Shown: one piece after another, positions 57,388 through 64,000 of the stretch
Numbering within the stretch: the first letter of the stretch is position 1
How the letters are laid out: each line of letters begins with the position of its first letter
Assembly: GCF_026340305.1 (NCBI RefSeq)
Contig: NZ_JAPEPI010000003.1
Span: 248,001-312,000 of the forward strand
DNA length: 64,000 nucleotides
Direction: 5' to 3'
Origin: Streptomyces sp. NBC_01381
GTDB taxonomy: Bacteria > Actinomycetota > Actinomycetes > Streptomycetales > Streptomycetaceae
Program-made: the position numbers and the translations under genes
Notes under the pieces: model-generated
Seen by the model: only the letters and a program-made list of their open reading frames with translations
What the model was told of the DNA's origin: nothing
Databases searched by the model: none

Positions 57388-58050
57388 TCAGCTGCCCGAT
57401 CGGCCCGTCGGCGCCAGCCGCAGGGTCCTGGCCACTGTCGTCTGTGCCCGCTCGATGCCCGGCAAGATCTCGTCCCGGGCGAGGGGGTCCGCCTGCACAG
57501 CGGCCAGGTGCGCTCGGTACGTGCTCTCGTCGGGGTAGGCCGTGACGACCACGGCGACGTTCTCCCCGGTGCGGACGGGCAGTCGGGGGAATGTGTTGGG
57601 CGCCGCCTCGGTGGTGAGGGCGGCCAGTGGCGCGGGGCCCGTCCTGTGCAGCACGGGGAGAAGTCCCGTCCCGGATCAGTGCGATGCCGTCCTGGCGGCC
57701 GGGAGGGAAGGACCACACCGTGGCGGCCACGAAGCGATCCGGTGCCGGAGCGCCGACCTGGGGCCGTCGGGAAGGGGAGATGGCGAAGCCGCTCCCCTCC
57801 GACAGGGGACGCAGGAGGAGTACGTCGTCGGAGTCGAGCATGGTGGCGTTGGCCTGGGGGCCGTGTTTGGCCCAGACGGGGCCGTCGTAGAAGGCCGCCA
57901 GCGCGCGCTGCCGTGCCGCCATGTCCCGGAATCCGCGCAGCCAGACGAAGCGGTCCGGTTCGTCGAGCTGCTGCGGCTCGGTGTCGACGTCGAGGTCGTC
58001 GCGCCCTCGGAACTGCGCCGGGCCATGGCCGACACGGTCGACGTACTCGC
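57388..58050 (-). pseudogene. NIPSNAP-family gene, frameshifted and 5'-truncated
   Basis: The upstream frame reads LDEPDRFVWLRGFRDMAARQ, then AFYDGPVWAKHGPQANATML and LLRPLSEGSGF. Near 57655 a run of four C bases carries one base too many, and the protein continues in another frame as VLHRTGPAPLAALTTEAAPN, then TFPRLPVRTGENVAVVVTAY to the stop at 57388. The N-terminal beta-alpha unit and start codon are missing: the frame is open back to the neighbouring gene's stop without ATG or GTG. Both defects suggest a dead gene, although the single-base shift alone could be a sequencing error. Confidence 0.75.
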
Positions 58051-58096
58051 CAGGACGTACGGGGTCGGCTGACCTGCCCGCGTCGCGAAGGCCGGG

Positions 58097-59740
58097 TCAG
58101 ATCACGCGGAAGAGGTCGGCGGCGGCGTGGACGTCGGTGAGGTCCTCGATGGAGCGGAGGTTGTCGCACAGGGCGTCCAGGACCGAGCCTGCTTCGGCGG
58201 CGGGCGGGGCGCCGATGGCCACGCCGAAGACGCGGAAGCCCAGGAGGTGCTTGGCTTCGTTCCAGCCGCGCATCCACTCCTCGGTGACGCCGCATTCGTC
58301 GTCGGTGAGGAGCACGATGTCGCCGCGCTTGCGGGCGGCGTCGTTGAACTCGTCCCCCAGGAGCTCGGCGGCCGCCGTCAGGGGCGTCTGGTAGCTGGTG
58401 CCGCCGCCGAGGAAGGTCTCCGCGAAGTCGAGCGTCCGGTCGATGCCGGCGGGGCGGTCGGCCGGGAAGCGGAAGACCTGGAGCTTGTCGGCAGCGGAGA
58501 ACAGGATGCCGACGAAGTCACGCCCGGCGTCGCGGGCCTGGTCGAGGAGCGCCAGGGCGCACGCCTTGGCCCACGCCTCCCGGGTGACTCCGCCGGGCCC
58601 TTCCACGTACATGGAGTGCGAGGTGTCCACGCAGGCGATGACGGCGCCCTTGCCGGTGGCCTGCTCTCCCTGGCTGTCGTAGAGCATCAGCTCCCCGGCG
58701 GCGTAACGCGCGGCGAACACCGCACGCAGCTCGGGCAGGCCGAGGTTGGCCAGTTCGGAGGGGATGACGCGGGAGAGGTCGTTGCCGAGCGTCACGCCGA
58801 CCAGTTCCCCGGCGGTGTTCTCCACCTTGCGGGCGCGCTCGGCTCCGGCCATCTGCCGGAAGCGGCCGATCAGTTCGGCCCACTGTGCGAGCCGGCCGGT
58901 GCGCAGCCGCTCGGCGAGCCGGGCGCGCCGGCCGAACGCCAGCCGCTCGAGATCGCCGGGACCGACGCCCCACGCCCGCATCAGGGCGGCCTCCTCACGC
59001 GCAGCCCTGGCCGCCTTCGCCGCCGAGTTCCGCGCGGCGGCGCCGATACCAGGGGCGGCCACCGCGAGGACCTGCCCGGCGTCCCGAGCGGCCCGCTGAG
59101 CGGCGGCCTCTGCGGCCTCGGCCGCGGCGATCGCCTGGTGGACGGTGTCGGCGGACGGGGCCGGCACGGTGCCATCCTCGTCGGCGGACGGAGCCGGCAA
59201 GGTGCCGTCCTCGTCGGCGAACCGCCGGAGCGCCTCGGCCACGGCGGTCGCCGCGCCTTCGGCGTCCTCCTGTGCCTTCTTCGCCCGCTCGGCCTGGTCC
59301 TGGGCATCCCGGGAGCTCTCAAGGATTCGGCGCAGCGCGGGGGCCTGGGCGAGCACGGCCATGGCGGCGGCGTAGGGGTCGCCGGCCGTCTCCCGGCGCA
59401 GCTCGGCGAACTCCATCGACTCCAGCAGTGAGGAGATGACCTGGTGGTTGAGCAGCCGGGACGGGTCCATGTCCGCGCGCTCGCGCAGCCGCGGGCTGAC
59501 CTTGTACGCGGCCAGGAACGCGTCGGTGAGGAGGTCGGTGGCGTAGGGGTGACGCTCGTTCAGCTCCTCGGCGAGGTCGCGCAGTCCGGCCGACTGCGCG
59601 TAGGTGTCGCGCCAGGCGATCTGCTCGAACCGGTCCGCGACCACGGCCGCGGTGTGCCGATCGGGAGCGGCGGCGGACAGGCCGAGCCACTTCCCTGCCC
59701 TGCCCGCCAACTCGTCGAGCCTGCCCGGCGTTTCGCCCAC
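58097..59740 (-). CDS. VWA-domain protein, partner of MoxR ATPase
   Basis: A 547-residue protein. The N-terminal 330 residues are helical and Ala/Arg-rich, with a duplicated linker (DEDGTLPAPSA and DEDGTVPAPSA). The C-terminal von Willebrand A domain has the metal site ACVDTSHSMYVEG (DxSxS-type: D-T-S-H-S), with later GGGTSYQTPL (Thr/Ser) and LLTDDECG (Asp). MoxR-VWA pairs act as chaperone-like modules that insert metals or remodel target complexes. It follows the MoxR gene by 19 bp. ATG 59740. The client protein is unknown. Confidence 0.88.
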   Translation of the reverse strand: MGETPGRLDELAGRAGKWLGLSAAAPDRHTAAVVADRFEQIAWRDTYAQSAGLRDLAEELNERHPYATDLLTDAFLAAYKVSPRLRERADMDPSRLLNHQVISSLLESMEFAELRRETAGDPYAAAMAVLAQAPALRRILESSRDAQDQAERAKKAQEDAEGAATAVAEALRRFADEDGTLPAPSADEDGTVPAPSADTVHQAIAAAEAAEAAAQRAARDAGQVLAVAAPGIGAAARNSAAKAARAAREEAALMRAWGVGPGDLERLAFGRRARLAERLRTGRLAQWAELIGRFRQMAGAERARKVENTAGELVGVTLGNDLSRVIPSELANLGLPELRAVFAARYAAGELMLYDSQGEQATGKGAVIACVDTSHSMYVEGPGGVTREAWAKACALALLDQARDAGRDFVGILFSAADKLQVFRFPADRPAGIDRTLDFAETFLGGGTSYQTPLTAAAELLGDEFNDAARKRGDIVLLTDDECGVTEEWMRGWNEAKHLLGFRVFGVAIGAPPAAEAGSVLDALCDNLRSIEDLTDVHAAADLFRVI

Positions 59741-59759
59741 GGCTTGATCCCCCCGGTGG

Positions 59760-60977
59760 TCAGAGCTGAGCCTGCACCATGCTCGCGTCCATGCCGAGGG
59801 CTTCGGTGAGGACCCGGGCGCGGACGGCGCGCTGGCGGCCGGTGACCCTGTCTATGGCGGCGGTGGAGCGGCCGGCGCCCACCGCCTCATCGCGCAGCTT
59901 CTCCAACCGCTTCCCCGCCATGGCGAGCTTGTTGTGGGCCTTCTTGATGACCCACTCGCTCAGCGCCTCGCGGGACTGCCCGGCCATGGCGTCGAGCTGG
60001 GCCTCCAACTCCTCGATGGCATCGGCCAGTTCGAGCGCCTCCTTGGCGTCGGGGTTGACCAGTTGCAGCACCTCGCGCTCGACGGTCGGGCGCTCGGCCG
60101 GTGAGTCCCACAGCACGTGCGTAAGGACCGACAGGTCGGTCTCGGCGACCGCCGGGCGGCCGTCGAGGTACGCGGACGCCTGGAGCAGGCCCACCGCCTG
60201 CCGCCAGCGGCGGTCCGATGCGACGAGTTCCTTGCGGCGCAGCGCGGCCCGCAGCGTACACACCGCATCCACGATCCCGTCGGGGACGTCCACGGAAGGG
60301 ACGGCCTCGGTCACGGCGTGCTGCAGCGCGGCCAGCTCGACGGTGGTGCGATGCGGTGCCGCCGGGCGGCCGACGGCGGAGCGGACCAGCGCGGCGAAGT
60401 TGGACGGGTCGGCCAGGTATCCGACCTCGATCCGGACAAGGAGCCGGTCGTAGATCGCGGCCGTGTCCTCCCCGGCAGGCAGTTCGTTGCTCGCCGTGAT
60501 GGCGCCGATCAGGGGGCAGCGGATCGGCTCGCCGCCGCTCTCGGGGTGGTAGATCCGCTCGTTGAGGTAGCCCAGCGTCTCGTTCAGCGCCGCCGTGGAG
60601 CACTTGAATATCTCGTCGATGAACGCGACGTGCGCGGTCGTGGCGCGGCCGTCGTAGACCTGGCGGTACTCGCCCCTGGCCAGCGCGGCGACGTCGACGG
60701 GACCGAACATCCTCGTCGGCGCGGTGAACTTCGACAGGAGGATCTCCCAGTAGGACGCGCCGTCGACCCGGCCCGTGAGCTCCCGGGCCAGCTCGGACTT
60801 CGCCGTCCCGGGAGGGCCGAGCACCAACGAGTGCTGCCCGGCAAGGAGCGTCACCACCAGGGTCCGCACCACGTCGGCCCGCTCGTAGAAACGGTCCGAC
60901 AACTCGTCGCAGACCGTCCGCAGCCTCTTGGCCGTGTCCTGCGCGTCCGGTGCGTCCAGTGCGTCCGGTGCGTCCAC
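59760..60977 (-). CDS. MoxR/RavA-type AAA+ ATPase
   Basis: A 405-residue protein. Walker A is LGPPGTAKSELA, Walker B VAFIDEIFKCS, and sensor and arginine-finger regions follow (GAITASNELPAGEDTAAIYDR). The C-terminal part is a lid plus a predicted coiled coil (ELADAIEELEAQLDAMAG). It resembles the RavA subgroup, whose usual partner is a VWA protein such as ViaA; the next gene is exactly that. GTG 60977 lies 9 nt after AAGGAG, which is inside the end of the upstream hydrolase gene, 5 bp away. Confidence 0.9.
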   Translation of the reverse strand: MDAPDALDAPDAQDTAKRLRTVCDELSDRFYERADVVRTLVVTLLAGQHSLVLGPPGTAKSELARELTGRVDGASYWEILLSKFTAPTRMFGPVDVAALARGEYRQVYDGRATTAHVAFIDEIFKCSTAALNETLGYLNERIYHPESGGEPIRCPLIGAITASNELPAGEDTAAIYDRLLVRIEVGYLADPSNFAALVRSAVGRPAAPHRTTVELAALQHAVTEAVPSVDVPDGIVDAVCTLRAALRRKELVASDRRWRQAVGLLQASAYLDGRPAVAETDLSVLTHVLWDSPAERPTVEREVLQLVNPDAKEALELADAIEELEAQLDAMAGQSREALSEWVIKKAHNKLAMAGKRLEKLRDEAVGAGRSTAAIDRVTGRQRAVRARVLTEALGMDASMVQAQL

Positions 60978-60982
60978 GTTTT

Positions 60983-62281
60983 TCAACTCCTTGCGACGCT
61001 GCCCTGCCGGGCTCGGTCCTTGCCCGAGCAAGATAGCCGCCGGTTCACCCAGCCTCCCCCGGAGTCGGCACGCAGCGCCGCATCGACCATCCGGAGGGTC
61101 CGCGCGGCCTGCGCATCCGCCTGCGGCCCGCCGAGCCTGAGGGTGAAGGCCGCGCTGGTCACGGCCGTGGAGCCGTCCGGCGTCACACCGCACTCGGAGA
61201 CACAGCCGAGACTGGTCCCGCCGTGGAACCAGATGCCGTCGCCACGCCCCGCCACCGGCCGCCAGGCGATGCCCAGGCCGTAGCGGACACCGGGCACGGG
61301 GCTCAGATCGGCGGCCGGCACGGTCTGTCTCATCGCCGCCAGCTGGGCGGGACGCAGCAGCCGGCCGCTCATCAGGGCGCGCAGGAAGACACCGTGGTCG
61401 CGTGCCGTCGCGATGATTCCGCCGTCCGCTCCCCCGCCGAAGTTGAGGGTCGTGTCGGTCGGCCGCGGGTCGCCGGGGAAGTGCGTGTACGCGGTGGCCG
61501 TCGGCCCGGGCACATACGAGGAGGTGCCCGGGGTGAGCGTGTGGCGCAGGCCGAGGGGTTCGATGATCCGCTCGTGGACCTCCTGCGCCCAGGGGTGTCC
61601 GGTGACCTGCTCGATGAGCATTCCGGCAACGACGTAGTTGGTGTTGGAGTACCCCCAACGCCGTTCCTGCGCCGGATCGTTCGCGTCGGGCAGCCACTGC
61701 GGCGGCTTGCTCAGCGCCGCGGCCAGCTGTTCCGCAGGCGTCTGCGGGCGGAAGCGGTGGCGGCGGTAGCTCTCCGCGGTGAGGTCACCGGCGTCCGCGG
61801 CGAAGTAGTCGTTCAGGCCGCTGGTCTGCCGCAGCAGGTTGGCGACGGTGATGCGGCGGCCGTCGTTGCCGTGGCCACGGACCGCTCCGGGCAGCCATCG
61901 GTCGACCGTATCGGTGAGCTTCAGCCGTCCCTCGCCGACGAGTTGGAGTACGACGGTGGCGGTGAAGGTCTTGGTGTCGCTGCCGATGCGGTAGTACGCG
62001 TCCCAGGGCACGGGCCCCTTCGCCGCGAGATCGGCGACGCCCGCACGGGCGGTCGTCCGGCCGTGCGCGCCCTGCACCTCGGCGAGGATGCCGGACACCC
62101 CGGTGGCCAGGATCGCGTCGACGTCCTTCTGGAGCGAAGAAGCCGCGTGGGGCGTGCGCCGCGCCGCCGTGGCCGCGGGGGCGCCGGCCACTCCCGTGAG
62201 CAGGGCGGCCGCGGTGGCCGTCAGGCCGGTGCGCCTGCTGACCATCGGGGCCGTCGGGGCCATCGGGGTGTTCGCCTTCAT
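60983..62281 (-). CDS. exported serine hydrolase (class C beta-lactamase / D-Ala carboxypeptidase fold)
   Basis: A 432-residue protein. A twin-arginine-like signal (SRRTGLTATAAALLTGVAGA) is followed by the penicillin-binding fold: S-x-x-K in RIGSDTKTF, Y-x-N in WGYSNTNYVVAG, and H-G-G in WFHGGTSLG in place of the usual K/H-T-G. These enzymes act on peptidoglycan peptides, beta-lactams or esters. ATG 62281 overlaps the upstream peptidase stop by 4 bp. It shares an operon with a secreted peptidase and a MoxR-VWA pair, suggesting a role at the cell envelope. Confidence 0.88.
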   Translation of the reverse strand: MKANTPMAPTAPMVSRRTGLTATAAALLTGVAGAPAATAARRTPHAASSLQKDVDAILATGVSGILAEVQGAHGRTTARAGVADLAAKGPVPWDAYYRIGSDTKTFTATVVLQLVGEGRLKLTDTVDRWLPGAVRGHGNDGRRITVANLLRQTSGLNDYFAADAGDLTAESYRRHRFRPQTPAEQLAAALSKPPQWLPDANDPAQERRWGYSNTNYVVAGMLIEQVTGHPWAQEVHERIIEPLGLRHTLTPGTSSYVPGPTATAYTHFPGDPRPTDTTLNFGGGADGGIIATARDHGVFLRALMSGRLLRPAQLAAMRQTVPAADLSPVPGVRYGLGIAWRPVAGRGDGIWFHGGTSLGCVSECGVTPDGSTAVTSAAFTLRLGGPQADAQAARTLRMVDAALRADSGGGWVNRRLSCSGKDRARQGSVARS

Positions 62282-63795
62282 CGCTCCCCCTCGTTCTTCG
62301 CTGCCTCGTCCGTCGGGCGGGGGCAGGTGAAGTCGGCGGCGGGCAGCTTTCCGTCGCGCAGATAGGCGTTGACGGTCCGGTCGGCGCACGCGACGGGCGT
62401 GAGGCCGTCGTTGCCGCGCCCGTAGACGCCGTGCGAACGGATGTCGGCCGTCAGCAGCCGCGAGCCGGTGAGCTTGCGGTGCAGGGCGAGGGCGCCGTCG
62501 TACGGAACGTTGTTGTCGTAGCGGGCCTGGAGCATCAGGACGGGGACGGCGTTGCCGATCTTTGTGCCGGGTTCGCGCGGCGCGGCTCCCCAGAACGCAC
62601 ACGGGGCGATCATTCCGTTGACGTACGGACCGAAGACCGGCTCCGTGGCGCGGCTGCGCTGCATGTTCTTCCAGTACGTCTCCGGGTTCTTCGGCCAGCC
62701 GCCCGCGGGCCAGCCCCCGTCGCCGCACATGAAGATCGCGCCGCCGACCATGCTGCTCTCAAGATCGGGCGAGACAAGGAGCTCCAGGAGCGCGGCGAGC
62801 GCGGGCCCCGGCTTGTCGAGCTCGCCCGCGGCGGCCTTCTTCAAGTCGCCGACGACACCGGCCAGTTGAGGGTCGCTCTCCTCGTGCTGGACTAGCTGCT
62901 TGAACACGATGCGCAGCAACGCAGCGTTGAGCCGTTGACCGTCTACCGCGATGGGACGGCGCTCGGCCCGGTCGAGCAACTTCCGTACGTCCGACCTGAC
63001 CTGACCCGCCTGACCGTCCAAGGCCGCCTCCGCGGGCGCGCCCGACCGCTGGAACAGCTCGTACTGCGTGGCCGCCGGATCGGTCGAGGAGTCCAGGACG
63101 AACCGGTCGGCCCGGCGCGGGAAGAGCTGGGTGTAGACGGCGCCCAGGTCGGCGCCGTACGAGATGCCGTAGTACGAGAGCGTGCGCTCGCCGAGTGCCG
63201 CGCGGATCGCGTCCATGTCGCGGGCGACGTTGCGGGTCGAGGCATGGGGCAGCAACCGGGCGTTGTCGCCGTGCTCTTGGCAGCGGCGTGCGGTGTCGCG
63301 CGCGGAACGCACCGCTGCCTCGAAGTCCTTGCGGGGTCTTGTGGATTCCGGGGGCGGCGTCGGGCGCGGGGTTTTGCCGCAGGTGACGGGGGTGCTCTCG
63401 CCGAGGAAGCGCGGGTCGAAGCCGATCAGGTCGTAGCGGTCCGCCACATCCTTCAGCGCGGGGCGCAGGGCGAGGGTGTTGGCCAAGCCGGTCCCGCCGG
63501 GGCCGCCGGGGTTCGAGAGCAGGATGCCGCGCCGCTCGCCCGGCGACTTCGCCTTGATGCGGGAGATCGCGATCTTGATCGTACGACCGCCGGGGTCGGC
63601 GTAGTCGAGCGGGACGGTCACCTTCGCGCACTGCGCGCCCGCCTCGTTCAACGCCTTCTGGTCGGCGGAGCAGCGGCCCCAACTGAGCTTCTGGCGGGGC
63701 TGTTCGGAGGAATCGGGGAGGGTGGCGGCGGCCACTCCTCCGGCGAGTAATCCGGCCAGGGCCAGGCCTGCGGTGACTGCTGAGGCGGCTCGCAT
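62278..63795 (-). CDS. secreted tripeptidyl-aminopeptidase-like alpha/beta hydrolase
   Basis: A 505-residue protein of the SlpD/SlpE/TAP family. The signal peptide is MRAASAVTAGLALAGLLAGG, then VAAA. The oxyanion strand is ILLSNPGGPGGTGLA, the nucleophile elbow YYGISYGADLGAVY (G-x-S-Y-G), the acid LQARYDNNVPYDGAL, and the His SHGVYGRGND. The C-terminal TAP domain contains MCGDGGWPAGGWP. It removes N-terminal peptides outside the cell. ATG 63795. It heads the four-gene operon 63795 to 58097. Confidence 0.9.
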   Translation of the reverse strand: MRAASAVTAGLALAGLLAGGVAAATLPDSSEQPRQKLSWGRCSADQKALNEAGAQCAKVTVPLDYADPGGRTIKIAISRIKAKSPGERRGILLSNPGGPGGTGLANTLALRPALKDVADRYDLIGFDPRFLGESTPVTCGKTPRPTPPPESTRPRKDFEAAVRSARDTARRCQEHGDNARLLPHASTRNVARDMDAIRAALGERTLSYYGISYGADLGAVYTQLFPRRADRFVLDSSTDPAATQYELFQRSGAPAEAALDGQAGQVRSDVRKLLDRAERRPIAVDGQRLNAALLRIVFKQLVQHEESDPQLAGVVGDLKKAAAGELDKPGPALAALLELLVSPDLESSMVGGAIFMCGDGGWPAGGWPKNPETYWKNMQRSRATEPVFGPYVNGMIAPCAFWGAAPREPGTKIGNAVPVLMLQARYDNNVPYDGALALHRKLTGSRLLTADIRSHGVYGRGNDGLTPVACADRTVNAYLRDGKLPAADFTCPRPTDEAAKNEGER

Positions 63796-63952
63796 CGTGC
63801 TCCTTGGATCGACTGGACCGATCGGCTCGGCCGAACCGGCCGAAGAAATCGATCACTACGCTAGGAACGCGCACCGCACCCGACCATCGGGCTACCGGGC
63901 CGAACTCCCTTGGGGACAGCCCCAGTACGCTCCTTCCGGATACCCCCCCGCA
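63796..63952. other. promoter region of the peptidase operon
   Basis: A 157-bp intergenic stretch. It should contain the promoter of the four-gene operon and the downstream end of the gene at the right edge. I could not assign boxes or operators with confidence. Confidence 0.4.
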
Positions 63953-64000
63953 TCACTCCGGGCGCAGGCTCAGGACGAGGTCGCGCGGCAGTCCGTGGGT
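63953..64000 (-). CDS. 3' end of a gene cut by the window edge
   Basis: Sixteen codons in the reverse frame end at a TGA (63953-63955); the tail reads THGLPRDLVLSLRPE. Codon bias fits a coding region, but the fragment is too short to identify a family. Confidence 0.4.
   Translation of the reverse strand, partial: THGLPRDLVLSLRPE

Overview
The window is chromosomal DNA from a high-GC actinomycete, most likely a Streptomyces or a close relative. The evidence is strong G/C at third codon positions, many GTG and a few TTG starts, a mycothiol-dependent isomerase-family enzyme, a RamB/ScfR-type regulator, a TioE-type regulator, numerous regulator/target pairs and many exported proteins. I see no rRNA, tRNA, CRISPR array, phage or transposase gene. 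The region reads as accessory or arm-like chromosome built from small, self-contained cassettes, several of them decaying.

Layout. 0-9.5 kb: an MscS channel fragment; a PucR regulator and cupin divergent from a diaminopimelate-decarboxylase-like enzyme and amino-acid permease; an MFS pump divergent from its MarR regulator; a secreted SnoaL-like protein; an FAD monooxygenase divergent from a TetR regulator, with clear operators. 10.6-16.9 kb: a leaderless ArsR-SRPBCC fusion coupled to a DHFR-like reductase; a DeoR, deoxyribosyltransferase-like and NUDIX operon; a TerB-like protein; an erythromycin-esterase-family hydrolase divergent from a double-MerR regulator. 17-21.3 kb: a run of small enzymes (HAD, YciI, mycothiol isomerase family, VOC), a stand-alone TOPRIM protein, a zinc-ribbon protein and two small hypotheticals.

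21.6-23.9 kb holds what I consider the most original unit: an ECF-like sigma factor, a one-pass membrane protein translationally coupled to it, and two secreted proteins. All three partner proteins end in the same kind of cysteine-containing C-terminal module. Then come a Tat-exported carotenoid oxygenase, a TPR-type XRE regulator, a secreted M64 peptidase, and a glyoxylate cassette (RamB/ScfR-type regulator, aceA, aceB, hydroxyacyl-CoA dehydrogenase) with two copies of a perfect palindrome in the divergent promoter region.

35-50.6 kb: a small secreted protein; a MerB-family lyase with an N-terminal extension facing a MerR regulator across a perfect 24-bp palindrome; an SDR and a LysR regulator; a secreted M9 collagenase; a broken LuxR/ATPase regulator; an HdeD-like protein; a YdeP-type molybdoenzyme; a CrtI-like/DUF3556 pair; and a YhgE/DUF3533 membrane protein.

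50.6-64 kb: an operon of a Clp/Hsp100 AAA+ protein, a small hydrophilic protein and a GreA-like factor. Just upstream lie the remains of an encapsulin nanocompartment operon: a DyP peroxidase pseudogene that still has its cargo-loading tail, and the first codons of the shell gene. After these come a TetR/nitroreductase pair, an AhpD-like protein, a frameshifted NIPSNAP gene, and a tightly packed operon of two secreted serine hydrolases, a MoxR ATPase and a VWA protein. Three broken genes within 16 kb (41.8-58.0 kb) point to ongoing gene loss.
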